Positions 25,834-34,622 of a DNA stretch of 64,000 nucleotides are shown here, piece after piece. The notes under the pieces are model-generated. The model saw only the letters and a list, made by a program, of their open reading frames with translations. It was not told the DNA's origin and ran no database searches. The stretch is from the NCBI RefSeq assembly GCF_001659985.1, contig NZ_LYCS01000012.1:1-64000 (forward strand), written 5' to 3'. This stretch comes from Oceanobacillus sp. Castelsardo. GTDB lineage: Bacteria > Bacillota > Bacilli > Bacillales > Amphibacillaceae. The stretch's first letter is position 1; every line of letters begins with the position of its first letter. The translations under genes were made by a program, and so were the position numbers.

Positions 25834-26840
25834 TTGTATACCTCCATTTTAATCGTTTGTTTTATTTCCGATGATCTGCGAATCGCACTAATCATTTCCA
25901 TCGATGTTTGGGCATCTTTTACGTGTATATAATCATCTGTATCATTTTCAATACATGAATAAAAGTGGTTGATTAGTTTATCGTGACTTGCACCATAGTA
26001 GAATTTCTTTCCAGGTAATTTTTCATCTTCAATTACCCTTTCTTTCTTACCTTCTTCATTTGTTTTTGTAAGAATACTGTCTTTAATGGTAAGTTTTCCT
26101 TTTTCCAGGAGTACTTGAAATTCAACAGAAGAGTTCGTAGCATTTGTTACCGTTGCAAAAAACAATCCAGTTGCACCATTGTTGAACTGTATATTTGCTG
26201 TAGCGGTATCCTCTACGTCATATCCATATTCAAATAGATTATCAATAGAGCCCCGGATGGTATCTATTTCGCCACCAATTAGTTGCATAAGGTCTAGCGT
26301 ATGGATGGCCTGATTAATCATGACCCCACCACCAGATTGTCTAAATGTTCCTCTCCATGGTTTCTCATCATAATACGACTTTGGTCTAAACCAAGTTACC
26401 AATCCTTTGATACCTTTTACCTTTCCATACTCTCCGCTATCAACTAACTCCTTAAGTTTAATAAAAGTCTCATTAAACCGGTTTTGAAAGCTGATACAAA
26501 TCTTTACATCGTTATATTTCTCCTCCAGCTCTGTTAAAAACATACCTTCTTCGGCGTTTCTAGCTAAAGGTTTTTCTTGAATGACGTGCACTCCCTTTTC
26601 CACACATGCTTTTGTGGCAGGGTAATGGAGGTGATGTGGTAGACAGATATGAACACAATCTAGTGATTCCTTTTCTAGCATCTCTTCGTAATCCGTATAA
26701 AAAGGAACCTCTGGAACTGTATCCTTCAATGACTCATCAATATCACATGTCGCAACCAACTCTGCCTTTTCACTATCTTGTATAGCTGGTATATGAATTT
26801 TAGAAATGTCACCTAATCCGATGATTGCTACTTTTAGCAT
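25830..26840 (-). CDS. Gfo/Idh/MocA-family oxidoreductase B
   Basis: A 336-residue NAD(P)-dependent dehydrogenase with the Rossmann start VAIIGLGDISKIHIPAI, the EKP motif (VIQEKPLARN, about 95) and the C-terminal domain motif GGGVMINQAIHTLDLMQLIGG with the catalytic His region. All key family motifs are present. Middle gene of the Gfo operon; 73 bp after Gfo C and overlapping the isomerase gene. RBS AAGGAGGTATTCTG before ATG. Confidence 0.87.
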   Translation of the reverse strand: MLKVAIIGLGDISKIHIPAIQDSEKAELVATCDIDESLKDTVPEVPFYTDYEEMLEKESLDCVHICLPHHLHYPATKACVEKGVHVIQEKPLARNAEEGMFLTELEEKYNDVKICISFQNRFNETFIKLKELVDSGEYGKVKGIKGLVTWFRPKSYYDEKPWRGTFRQSGGGVMINQAIHTLDLMQLIGGEIDTIRGSIDNLFEYGYDVEDTATANIQFNNGATGLFFATVTNATNSSVEFQVLLEKGKLTIKDSILTKTNEEGKKERVIEDEKLPGKKFYYGASHDKLINHFYSCIENDTDDYIHVKDAQTSMEMISAIRRSSEIKQTIKMEVYK

Positions 26841-26913
26841 CAGAATACCTCCTTATTTAAATGATGGATAAGAAAGATAAAGGAAAACCTTTATCTTTCT
26901 TAATCCAAATCAT

Positions 26914-28062
26914 TTATTTTTGTTTTTCTTCATTAATTCGTTTATTTAGCTCTTCAAAATATACTTCTTCATCAACAGGTATTTCTACCTCTTTACCTAA
27001 CCAACTTGAAAGGTGAATCGCGTTCGCTAATGCTACGCCATTAATTCCATCAGCACCAGGAGCGATTAACTCTTCTCCTTCTAAAATGTTAGCAGCAAAG
27101 TTTTCTAATACCGCTGTATGTTGCGCGCCCCAAACACTTTCAAATTCAATGACTTCTGTTTCATAAATTTTATCTGTATTGCCACCCATGACAAGTTTAG
27201 CTACTTCCATCATGTCCATTGTTTTATTCATTTCTTGTTCAGACTTTCTTAGACGTTTAATCGTTACTTTCTTACTATCGTCTACGATGATCTTTCCATT
27301 ATCCCCTAAGATTTCAAAGCGATCCGTTCCGATTATGTCATGTGTACAAGTAACAAATACTCCAGTAGCACCATTACCATAATCAAGGATTGTTGTTACT
27401 TCATCTTCTACCGCAATATCTCTTTGATAACCATATTTCACATTAGAATATACTTTCTTAGGCATTCCAGCGATCCACTGAAGAAGATCCAATTGGTGTG
27501 GTGCTTGGTTAACTAGAACTCCACCACCTTCACCTTCCCAAGTTGCTCTCCATGCACTTTGATCATAATAACTCTGTGGTCTCCACCATGTTGTAATAAT
27601 CCAGTTCGTACGACGAATATTTCCAATTTCGCCACTATCTACTATTTCTTTAACTTTTTGATATAGTTCATTTGTTCTTTGGTTGAACATAATAGCAAAT
27701 GTCAATTCAGGTTTGGATGCTGCAAATTCATTTAATTCTTTAACCTGTTTTGTATAGACACCAGCTGGTTTTTCACCTAATACATGGATATCTCTTTTTA
27801 ATGCTTCAATTCCCATTTCTGGATGTAAGTAATGTGGAACAGTCGTTACAACTGCATCTACATCTCCACTCTCTAGCATTTCAATATAGTTATCATAGAA
27901 AGGTACATTAGGATATTTCTCTTCAGCTGCCTGTTTTTTAGCAGGATCGATATCACAAATTGCACCAATTTCCATGTTTTTTACTCTACCTTCTGCAATA
28001 AAACCTGCATATGCTCCACCTTGAGCGCCTAAACCGATAATACCTAATCTTACTTTACTCAT
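26914..28062 (-). CDS. Gfo/Idh/MocA-family oxidoreductase C
   Basis: A 382-residue dehydrogenase with LGIIGLGAQGGAYAG (Rossmann), LGEKPAGVY (EKP lysine, about 93-97), and GGGVLVNQAPHQLDLLQWIAG (C-terminal catalytic block). Similar to B in the STWWRPQSYYDQSAWRATW / TWFRPKSYYDEKPWRGTF segments, so B and C are related copies. Directly downstream of the AraC regulator (3-bp gap). RBS GAGGAG before ATG. Substrate unknown. Confidence 0.87.
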   Translation of the reverse strand: MSKVRLGIIGLGAQGGAYAGFIAEGRVKNMEIGAICDIDPAKKQAAEEKYPNVPFYDNYIEMLESGDVDAVVTTVPHYLHPEMGIEALKRDIHVLGEKPAGVYTKQVKELNEFAASKPELTFAIMFNQRTNELYQKVKEIVDSGEIGNIRRTNWIITTWWRPQSYYDQSAWRATWEGEGGGVLVNQAPHQLDLLQWIAGMPKKVYSNVKYGYQRDIAVEDEVTTILDYGNGATGVFVTCTHDIIGTDRFEILGDNGKIIVDDSKKVTIKRLRKSEQEMNKTMDMMEVAKLVMGGNTDKIYETEVIEFESVWGAQHTAVLENFAANILEGEELIAPGADGINGVALANAIHLSSWLGKEVEIPVDEEVYFEELNKRINEEKQK

Positions 28063-28065
28063 CTT

Positions 28066-28923
28066 TTAATTCTCCTCACTATAAATTTTTAGACGTTTTT
28101 TACGGTACTCTTTCGCCGTAACCCCTACTTTATTTTTAAAATAGCGACTAAAATGTGAAACACTTTCGAAGCCGCTTTCAATAGCAACATCCTTTAAAGC
28201 TTTCTTCGGTTCCGCTTCTAGTAAATATTTCGCTTGATTTAATCGGGAGCTCATCACATATTCCATTACGGTAAAACCAGTCATTTCTTTAAATACATGA
28301 GAAACATAGGATTTACTTATATTAAGTGATACAGCAATAGACTCGATTGATAGCTTGTCCGTATAATGCATTTGAATATACTTCGCAATATTTTCTGCAT
28401 GCTCTTCCTTTTCCGACTTATCAGTGGAGATGTTTACTGAATCTAATATTCCAAGACGTTGAACAATCGTTAGGATTTGCAGTAACAGCGCTTTCAACTC
28501 GATTTGAAAATTTATTTCATTTGAGTCTGTTGTTTGTTGTATTTCTTCCAAACGACAAATCACTTTCTCTAATTGTTTGAATTCTGTATTATTCTTTGTT
28601 CGTATCAAACAATGATGGAGTTTTTCAAACACATCCAATAAATGTAGTCCGTTTAATTCTTTTAAAACCCCTTTAATCCACTGTGGGGAAAAGTGAACCG
28701 TACTTCGTATATATTCACTATTTGAGGGAACATTTGGTTTATGAAGTGCCAAACCGTCCATCAGTAAAATATCTCCCGGTTCTAAATCATAAATTTGGTT
28801 ATGAATGAGATACCGACATGTACCTGAATGAAAAAGGTAGATTTCATATTCTCGATGGGAATGATAATCTGCATTATCCCAAATCCCATGGACGCGATAA
28901 TTGACAATTAAATTTTCATTCAA
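28066..28923 (-). CDS. AraC-family regulator with cupin sensor domain
   Basis: A 285-residue regulator: N-terminal AraC_binding cupin (about 10-90; HSHREYEIYLFHSGTCRYLI, EPGDILLM) and C-terminal HTH_18 (about 180-285; IAVSLNISKSYVSHVFKEMTG and VAIESGFESVSHFSRYFKNKVG). Start is TTG at 28921-28923 with GGGGGTGAG 8 nt upstream. First gene of the leftward operon with the Gfo/Idh/MocA enzymes, so it probably controls it in response to the sugar they process. Confidence 0.88.
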   Translation of the reverse strand: MNENLIVNYRVHGIWDNADYHSHREYEIYLFHSGTCRYLIHNQIYDLEPGDILLMDGLALHKPNVPSNSEYIRSTVHFSPQWIKGVLKELNGLHLLDVFEKLHHCLIRTKNNTEFKQLEKVICRLEEIQQTTDSNEINFQIELKALLLQILTIVQRLGILDSVNISTDKSEKEEHAENIAKYIQMHYTDKLSIESIAVSLNISKSYVSHVFKEMTGFTVMEYVMSSRLNQAKYLLEAEPKKALKDVAIESGFESVSHFSRYFKNKVGVTAKEYRKKRLKIYSEEN

Positions 28924-28949
28924 TCGAATTTCTCACCCCCTGCGGAACT

Positions 28950-28978
28950 ATTATCATTATCTCACTTATTGTAAGCAA
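28950..28978 (-). promoter_or_regulatory. Candidate promoter of the AraC-Gfo operon
   Basis: Minus strand TTGCTT (28973-28978), 17 nt, GATAAT (28950-28955). No ROK-type operator was seen here, so this operon seems separate from that regulon. Confidence 0.45.
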
Positions 28979-29061
28979 TTTCATTATCTATAAATGTTTA
29001 AATTAGGCTAATAATTGACTGTGACTGCTTTATAAAAAGCACTTACAGATAATAACCATAA

Positions 29062-29100
29062 AAAAACACAAGAAGGTTTCACTTTTAACCATCCTGTGCT
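29062..29100 (-). terminator. Hairpin downstream of mgsA
   Basis: CACAGGATGG-type arms (CACAAGAAGG / CCATCCTGTG, imperfect) followed on the minus strand by TTTTTTATGG. Confidence 0.6.
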
Positions 29101-29109
29101 CCCATTTCA

Positions 29110-29511
29110 TCATTTTTCATGAATAATTTCACGCCACTTTAAATCGCCACGGTCTAATGAATGTATTAATAACTCTGCCGTCCCCATGTTTGTTGCCAGA
29201 GGGATATTGTAAACATCACACAATCTCATTAATGCAGAAATATCCGGTTCGTGCGGTTGGGCTGTTAAAGGATCTCGAAAGAAAATAATCATATCCATAT
29301 TGTTATCTGCAACAAGGGCTCCAATTTGTTGGTCTCCCCCTAATGGACCTGATTGAAAGCGATGAATCTTGAGTCCTGTAGCTTCGTTTATTCTGGATCC
29401 AGTAGTACCCGTTGCAAATAACTCATGCTTCTCTAAACTATATTTATAGGCCTCTGTAAAACGGACCATATCATCTTTTTTCTTGTCATGGGCAATTAAG
29501 GCGATTTTCAT
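29110..29511 (-). CDS. mgsA: Methylglyoxal synthase
   Basis: A 133-residue methylglyoxal synthase: dihydroxyacetone phosphate -> methylglyoxal + phosphate. Visible family motifs: [10 protein letters not shown] start, [23 protein letters not shown] (catalytic Asp), FFRDPL and HEPDI. The start ATG at 29511 follows AGGGGAG; the track-length frame to 29559 lacks support. In B. subtilis mgsA is with dapB and bshA; here it is alone in the sugar-acid island between the AraC operon and a ROK regulator, as a possible overflow valve for sugar-phosphate stress. Confidence 0.93.
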   Translation of the reverse strand: MKIALIAHDKKKDDMVRFTEAYKYSLEKHELFATGTTGSRINEATGLKIHRFQSGPLGGDQQIGALVADNNMDMIIFFRDPLTAQPHEPDISALMRLCDVYNIPLATNMGTAELLIHSLDRGDLKWREIIHEK

Positions 29512-29650
29512 TGTATCTCCCCTATCTGTGAAATTTATTACTATATTTGATTCATACATCTAGCTAGGAAGAATTCACGAAATAGATTTTTGCATGAAAA
29601 CCCTTCCATAATTATTTTAAAATGTTATTATTATATTAAAACAAGTATAC

Positions 29651-29670
29651 TTTGTTTGATAGACAAATTA
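29651..29670. promoter_or_regulatory. XylO-like operator F before ROK regulator 1
   Basis: TTTGTTTGATAGACAAATTA, an imperfect palindrome of the same type, overlapping a TATACT (29669-29674) -10 candidate of the plus-strand ROK gene. Suggests autoregulation. Confidence 0.55.
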
Positions 29671-29711
29671 TACTATTAAACAATAAATAAATCAAAAGGG
29701 GAATATGAAAA

Positions 29712-30926
29712 ATGGTTACAGGAGACGGTGCATATATAAAAAGAATAAATAGAAGCCTTATACTCCAAGAGATTATGAATAACGGCCTCATATCAAGGGC
29801 TGAATTATCCAAAATAACAGGACTTAATAAAGCAACTATTTCTGTCCAAGTACAAGATTTACTAAAGGACAAACTTATATATGAAACACAACAAGAGCAC
29901 CATTCTATTGGCAGAAGACCCATTATGCTGTCTATTAATGGTTCAGTAGGTTATGTGCTAGGAATTGATATAGATTTTCCTTGTATCCAATTCGCTGTTA
30001 CTAACTTAAAAGGGAAAGAAATAGAATATTTACGAATTGAACCTGGGACAAAAGACTACGACTCCATTGTTCAAATAATAACAAATTATATCCAAGATTT
30101 TATGAATAAGTACTCGGATAGCCCTTATGGTTTAATTGGTGCTATGATTGCCATTCATGGCACAGTGAATAATGATGAATTAATAAACTTTGTACCAAAA
30201 TTGAAATGGAAACAAAAAGATTTAAAAGCAGATCTGTCAAATCAATTAGATATAGACATTCATATCGTAAATAATGCAAATCTTTCCGCTTATGCGGAGC
30301 AAGTTTATAGTGAGCAAAATGATAATTTAATGTCTCTCATGCTTACTTCCGGGATAGGTGCAGGGATTATTATGGACGGCCAAATTCATAGAGGCTTCAA
30401 TGGTTATGCAGGAGAAATGGGACATATGATTATATCACCTAATGGAAAAAAATGCTCCTGTGGAAACAGTGGGTGTTGGGAACGTTATGCCTCTGAATCT
30501 GTTCTTTTAACGGAGTTGTCTCAATTGCTAAATCAATCATCTCTAACTACAAAAGAGATTGCTGAGCTAATTGCAAAAAATGATTCCACTACTATTGAGT
30601 ACATTAAACAATTCATTAAATTTTTATCGATAGGTATTAATAATATGATTAACTTGTATAATCCAGAGACAATCGTATTAAATAGTGAAATCTTACGTAT
30701 TTATCCAGATACAGTAGATGAAATTAAAAGTCATCTAAAGTCTTCTATTAGTGATTATCGTGATATTACTATTTCTCAGTTAGGAATGAAAGCTAGTGTA
30801 ATTGGTGCATGTGCACTTGCAATAAGCAATTTCCTAGATATATCTATACTGAGAATTCCAGATTCGAATCCTTCTACAGAGCAAACTACCGTAAATAATA
30901 AAAACCCCGAATTAGTAAATATGTAA
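29712..30926 (+). CDS. ROK-family transcriptional repressor 1 (XylR-like)
   Basis: A 404-residue ROK protein: N-terminal winged helix (about 10-70; RAELSKITGLNKATISVQVQDLL), GRRPIMLSIN linker and ROK sugar-binding domain (about 80-390) with the zinc motif CSCGNSGCWERYASE. The ROK kinase catalytic Asp position (usually D in NDANA) reads NNANLS, so it is a regulator, not a kinase. Similar to ROK 2 at 34623. Likely binds the TTTGTTT operators of the window; effector not known (glucuronate, mannonate, gluconate or a derivative). RBS GGGG about 10 nt upstream of ATG. Confidence 0.87.
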   Translation: MVTGDGAYIKRINRSLILQEIMNNGLISRAELSKITGLNKATISVQVQDLLKDKLIYETQQEHHSIGRRPIMLSINGSVGYVLGIDIDFPCIQFAVTNLKGKEIEYLRIEPGTKDYDSIVQIITNYIQDFMNKYSDSPYGLIGAMIAIHGTVNNDELINFVPKLKWKQKDLKADLSNQLDIDIHIVNNANLSAYAEQVYSEQNDNLMSLMLTSGIGAGIIMDGQIHRGFNGYAGEMGHMIISPNGKKCSCGNSGCWERYASESVLLTELSQLLNQSSLTTKEIAELIAKNDSTTIEYIKQFIKFLSIGINNMINLYNPETIVLNSEILRIYPDTVDEIKSHLKSSISDYRDITISQLGMKASVIGACALAISNFLDISILRIPDSNPSTEQTTVNNKNPELVNM

Positions 30927-30991
30927 AGAAAGGACCTCCATTTCGTATAAGTCGGTCACCTTTGATAGAAGAAAATTAAATTAATTGTTAA

Positions 30992-31027
30992 AGAGCATAC
31001 CACCTTGTCGTCGGTATGCTATTTTTC
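30992..31027 (+). terminator. Terminator of ROK regulator 1
   Basis: AGCATACC / GGTATGCT stem around an 11-nt loop, then ATTTTTCG. Confidence 0.75.
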
Positions 31028-31051
31028 GTTGGATATACTTATCGCTTAATA

Positions 31052-31259
31052 GCCCGATGAGTGACTGAATAATGAATATTCCTCTCTGTTCCGGCACTCA
31101 TAAGCTCGATGAGTGACCGAATGATGATTATTTCTCTCTATTCAGTCACTCATAAGCCCGATGAGTGACTGAATAGTGATTATTTCTCTCTGTTCCGGCA
31201 CTCATAAGCTCGATGAGTGACCGAATGACGATTATTCCTCTCTGTTCCGGTACTCATAA
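31052..31259. repeat. Four tandem 52-bp repeats
   Basis: Units at 31052-31103, 31104-31155, 31156-31207 and 31208-31259, plus the start of a fifth. Each has the arms ATGAGTGAC-GAAT and ATTC/GTTC-ACTCAT and can fold as a hairpin. Units 1/3 and 2/4 share variants (GCCCGATGAGTGACTG versus GCTCGATGAGTGACCG), so the array looks like a doubled 104-bp block. The 3' arm of unit 2 is exactly complementary to the 5' arms of units 1 and 3. No ORF and no spacers, so not CRISPR. Confidence 0.85.
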
Positions 31260-31289
31260 ACTCGATACAAATCAAATATCAGGAATTTA

Positions 31290-31321
31290 AAAACGCCTGG
31301 AAATCAATCCAAGCGTTTTGT
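31290..31321 (-). terminator. Terminator of gnd
   Basis: AAAACGC / GCGTTTT stem with an inner TGG/CCA pairing; on the minus strand it is followed by TTTTTAAATTCC. It lies between the gnd stop and the tandem repeats. Confidence 0.65.
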
Positions 31322-31388
31322 CTAAAACTATTTAATTTAATATGTTCTCCCCGGTAAGTGAACTACCTACGCTTCTATGGGAGTCCTT

Positions 31389-32798
31389 TTAAAACCACTC
31401 AGCGTGAAATACGCCTTCTTTATCTTTACGTTCAAATGTATGTGCACCAAAGTAATCTCTTTGTGCTTGGATTAAGTTTGCCGGTAAATCTTCTGCACGA
31501 TAGCTATCATAATATGCAATTGCACTTGAGAATGTTGGTACTGGGATACCGTGTTTCATTGCAACTGTAATTACTTCACGAAGTGCGGATTGATAGTTTT
31601 CTACAATTTCCTTGAAATATTCATCTAACATTAAGTTAGCAAGTTGTGAGTCACGATCGAACGCTTCTTTAATTTTTTGTAAGAAGTGAGCACGGATGAT
31701 ACATCCACCACGCCAAATCATTGCGATGTCACCATATTTTAGATCCCATCCATATTCTTCGGAAGCTGCACGCATTTGTGCAAAACCTTGTGCATAAGAA
31801 GTAATTTTACTCATATATAGAGCTTTACGAATTGCTTCGATAAGTTCTTTACGGTCACCATCATATGCAACTGCTTCTGGACCACTTAACACCTTGCTTG
31901 CTTCCACGCGTTCATCTTTAAGGCTTGAAATAAAGCGTGCAAAAACAGATTCTGTAATTAATGGAAGTGGAACACCTAGGTCTAAAGCGTTCTTACTTGT
32001 CCATTTACCAGTACCTTTTTGTCCAGCCTTGTCCATAATTACTTCAACAAGAGGTTTTCCTGTTTCGTCATCCATCTTCGTAAAGACATCTGCTGTAATT
32101 TCAATTAGATAACTATCTAATTCGCCTTTATTCCATTCTTTGAATACCTCATGCAATTCACTTGCATCCATTCCAAGAACATTTTTCATAATGTTATAAG
32201 CTTCTGCAATTAATTGCATATCGCCGTATTCGATTCCGTTGTGAACCATCTTCACAAAGTGACCAGCACCATTTGGTCCAATATAAGTTACACAAGGGTC
32301 GCCTTCCACTTTTGCAGAGATAGCTTCAAAAATTGGAGCAACTAAATCGTATGCTTCTTTTTGACCACCAGGCATTAGGGACGGACCATTAAGAGCACCT
32401 TCTTCTCCACCAGAAACTCCAGTACCAATAAAATGAATTCCAGTTTCATCTAACTTTTGGTTACGACGCATGGTATCTTCGTATAATGTGTTACCACCAT
32501 CAATAAGAATATCGCCTTCTTCAAGGTATGGTTGTAAGGATTCAATGGTAGCATCTGTTGCTGGCCCAGCTTGAACCATCATCATAATTTTACGTGGTTT
32601 TTCAAGGGAATTAACAAATTCTTCTATTGTTTCTGCACCGACAAAGTTTTTACCCTTTGCTTCATTCTCTAGAAAATCTTGTGTTTTTGCATACGTACGG
32701 TTAAATACCGCTACAGAATATCCTCTACTTTCAATATTTAACGCTAAGTTTCTTCCCATTACCGCTAAGCCAATAACACCAATTTGTTGTTTAGACAT
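31389..32798 (-). CDS. gndA: 6-phosphogluconate dehydrogenase, decarboxylating
   Basis: A 469-residue enzyme: 6-phosphogluconate + NAD(P)+ -> ribulose 5-phosphate + CO2. Visible: [12 protein letters not shown] Rossmann motif with Asn-Arg (about 32-33, favours NADP), [21 protein letters not shown] (active site), [21 protein letters not shown] (catalytic Lys/Asn/Glu), and C-terminal [31 protein letters not shown]. It lies 70 bp after uxaC in the same direction with no terminator between, so a uxaC-gnd operon is likely; the shared operator lies upstream of uxaC. Confidence 0.96.
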   Translation of the reverse strand: MSKQQIGVIGLAVMGRNLALNIESRGYSVAVFNRTYAKTQDFLENEAKGKNFVGAETIEEFVNSLEKPRKIMMMVQAGPATDATIESLQPYLEEGDILIDGGNTLYEDTMRRNQKLDETGIHFIGTGVSGGEEGALNGPSLMPGGQKEAYDLVAPIFEAISAKVEGDPCVTYIGPNGAGHFVKMVHNGIEYGDMQLIAEAYNIMKNVLGMDASELHEVFKEWNKGELDSYLIEITADVFTKMDDETGKPLVEVIMDKAGQKGTGKWTSKNALDLGVPLPLITESVFARFISSLKDERVEASKVLSGPEAVAYDGDRKELIEAIRKALYMSKITSYAQGFAQMRAASEEYGWDLKYGDIAMIWRGGCIIRAHFLQKIKEAFDRDSQLANLMLDEYFKEIVENYQSALREVITVAMKHGIPVPTFSSAIAYYDSYRAEDLPANLIQAQRDYFGAHTFERKDKEGVFHAEWF

Positions 32799-32868
32799 AG
32801 TTCTATCCTTTCTGCAATTGAAATTTTAATCTAATTTATTTATATACTATACAAACTCAGATTTCAAA

Positions 32869-34266
32869 CTATATACCAAAATAGCGTTTTGCATTTTCAT
32901 AACAAATATTTCTTACATACGTTTCTAATAACTTCATATCTTTCGGAGCTTTTCCTTCTTCCACCCATGTTCCTAACAGGTTACAAAGAATTCGACGGAA
33001 GTACTCATGTCTAGGGAAAGAAAGGAAACTTCTAGAATCGGTAAGCATTCCTATGAAATTACTAATTAAACCTGTGTTTGCCAATACTTTCATTTGGTCT
33101 TCCATTCCATCAATTGTATCATTAAACCACCAAGCTGTTCCAAACTGTACTTTTCCTGGAACTTCATCACTTTGGTAATTACCAGCCATCGTAGCTAATA
33201 CATAATTATCACGAGAATTTAAGCTATATAATACAGTTTTTGGAAGTTTATCGTTGATGTCCATTGCATCAAGCATTTTAGATAATTTGTCAGCCAATAG
33301 TTGATCTCCAATAGAATCAAATCCACTATCCGGGCCAATCTTTCTAAACATTCTTGTACTGTTATTACGTAGAGGATTGATATGCAATTGCATGACCCAT
33401 CCTTTTTCTGCATACCACTCACCAAGGGAAACTAATGTATATGTCTTGAATTGTTCTACTTCTTTTTGTGTCAAAACTTCCCCTTTTAGTCTTTTAGAAA
33501 AAATAGATGCAACTTCTTGTTTCGTTGCTTCTTCATAGAACATGACATTGATCCCGTGGTCGGAACTCTTACATCCATGTTCATCAAAATAATTCACACG
33601 ATTTGCTAGAGCATCTAAAAATGCATCATAATTTTCGATAGAAGCATCTATTGCCTGCTCCAATTTTCTAACCCAATCAATAAACCCTTCTTTTTCAATT
33701 CCTAATGCCGTATCTGGACGGAACGATGGAGAAACGGTAAATCCGATATCTTCTTTTGCTAATGCTTCATGGGCTTTTAAATCATCCGCTGGGTCATCTG
33801 TCGTACCTACAAATTCAACTTTTTTATTAGTTAATAAAGATCGAACAGACATTTCAGATGTCTTTATTTTTGCATTTGCTTTCTCCCAAATCGCTGGTGC
33901 AGATTCTTCATTAAATACTTCATCAATATCAAAATAACGAAGTAATTCCAAATGTGCCCAATGATATAATGGGTTTCCTATAGCATTTGGAATCGTCTTT
34001 GCCCATGCTAAGAATTTTTCGTAATCACTTTTGTTTCCTGTAATATAATCTTCACTAATTCCATTAGCTCTCATCGCACGCCATTTATAATGGTCACCAC
34101 CTAACCAAACCTCAGAAATATTATCAAAGTTTTTATTCTCTAGTATTTCGTATTGATTTAAATGGTTATGGTAATCAATGATTGGTAAATCTTTAGCTGT
34201 CTGATGAAATAATTCTCTAGCAGTATCATTATAAAGTAAAAAATCATCTTTAATAAACGTTTTCAC
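32869..34266 (-). CDS. uxaC: Uronate (glucuronate) isomerase
   Basis: A 465-residue UxaC: D-glucuronate <-> D-fructuronate and D-galacturonate <-> D-tagaturonate. Amidohydrolase-superfamily motif DYHNHLNQYE (about 31-40) and the conserved LHINPLRNNS and GTAWWFNDT blocks. GTG start with AAAGGTGG 7 nt upstream. Upstream lie a promoter, cre and xylO-like operator. First enzyme of the proposed hexuronate route. Confidence 0.95.
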   Translation of the reverse strand: MKTFIKDDFLLYNDTARELFHQTAKDLPIIDYHNHLNQYEILENKNFDNISEVWLGGDHYKWRAMRANGISEDYITGNKSDYEKFLAWAKTIPNAIGNPLYHWAHLELLRYFDIDEVFNEESAPAIWEKANAKIKTSEMSVRSLLTNKKVEFVGTTDDPADDLKAHEALAKEDIGFTVSPSFRPDTALGIEKEGFIDWVRKLEQAIDASIENYDAFLDALANRVNYFDEHGCKSSDHGINVMFYEEATKQEVASIFSKRLKGEVLTQKEVEQFKTYTLVSLGEWYAEKGWVMQLHINPLRNNSTRMFRKIGPDSGFDSIGDQLLADKLSKMLDAMDINDKLPKTVLYSLNSRDNYVLATMAGNYQSDEVPGKVQFGTAWWFNDTIDGMEDQMKVLANTGLISNFIGMLTDSRSFLSFPRHEYFRRILCNLLGTWVEEGKAPKDMKLLETYVRNICYENAKRYFGI

Positions 34267-34444
34267 TTTTCATCCACCTTTCATTTTTGGCGGATAAGAA
34301 TGTATAAACTTTCTTATCCGCATTAAGTGCAACTATGGCCATTCTCTTAGAATAATAGCAAATTCCAAGTTTTATAAAGCAGAGTCATGTGTATCTTTCA
34401 TCGAGTTAGAGTAAACTATTAAAAAAAATTACAGTTTGTTTTAA

Positions 34445-34467
34445 TTATTTGTTTACTAAACAAACTA
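34445..34467. promoter_or_regulatory. XylO-like operator G before uxaC
   Basis: Palindrome TTTGTTTACTAAACAAACTA, arms TTTGTTTA and TAAACAAA, directly downstream of the uxaC -10 box. A further half-site AGTTTGTTTT is at 34432-34441. Confidence 0.75.
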
Positions 34468-34500
34468 TATCACATATACTATAATATGTAAACGTTTTTA
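34464..34500 (-). promoter_or_regulatory. uxaC-gnd promoter with cre
   Basis: Minus strand TTTACA (34487-34492), 17 nt, TATAGT (34464-34469). The plus strand TGTAAACGTTTTTA (34487-34500), a cre-like site, overlaps the -35. Confidence 0.7.
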
Positions 34501-34550
34501 GATTTCCTAAGTAGATGGAAAATACTTCCCTAGTCCACATAACTGGAATG

Positions 34551-34582
34551 AGGCATCTCCAAGCTATGCCTTTCTTTTCTAA
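34551..34582 (+). terminator. Hairpin upstream of ROK regulator 2
   Basis: GGCAT / ATGCC stem around CTCCAAGCT, followed by TTTCTTTTC. It sits between the divergent uxaC promoter and the ROK 2 start and may act as an attenuator. The rest of 34267-34622 holds no ORF. Confidence 0.35.
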
Positions 34583-34622
34583 TAAGTTAGCTTTTAAAAA
34601 AACAGGATAAGGATGAACATAA

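Noticed and set aside
31052-31259. CRISPR array
   Set aside because: Units are contiguous with no unique spacers, repeats vary, and no cas genes are present.
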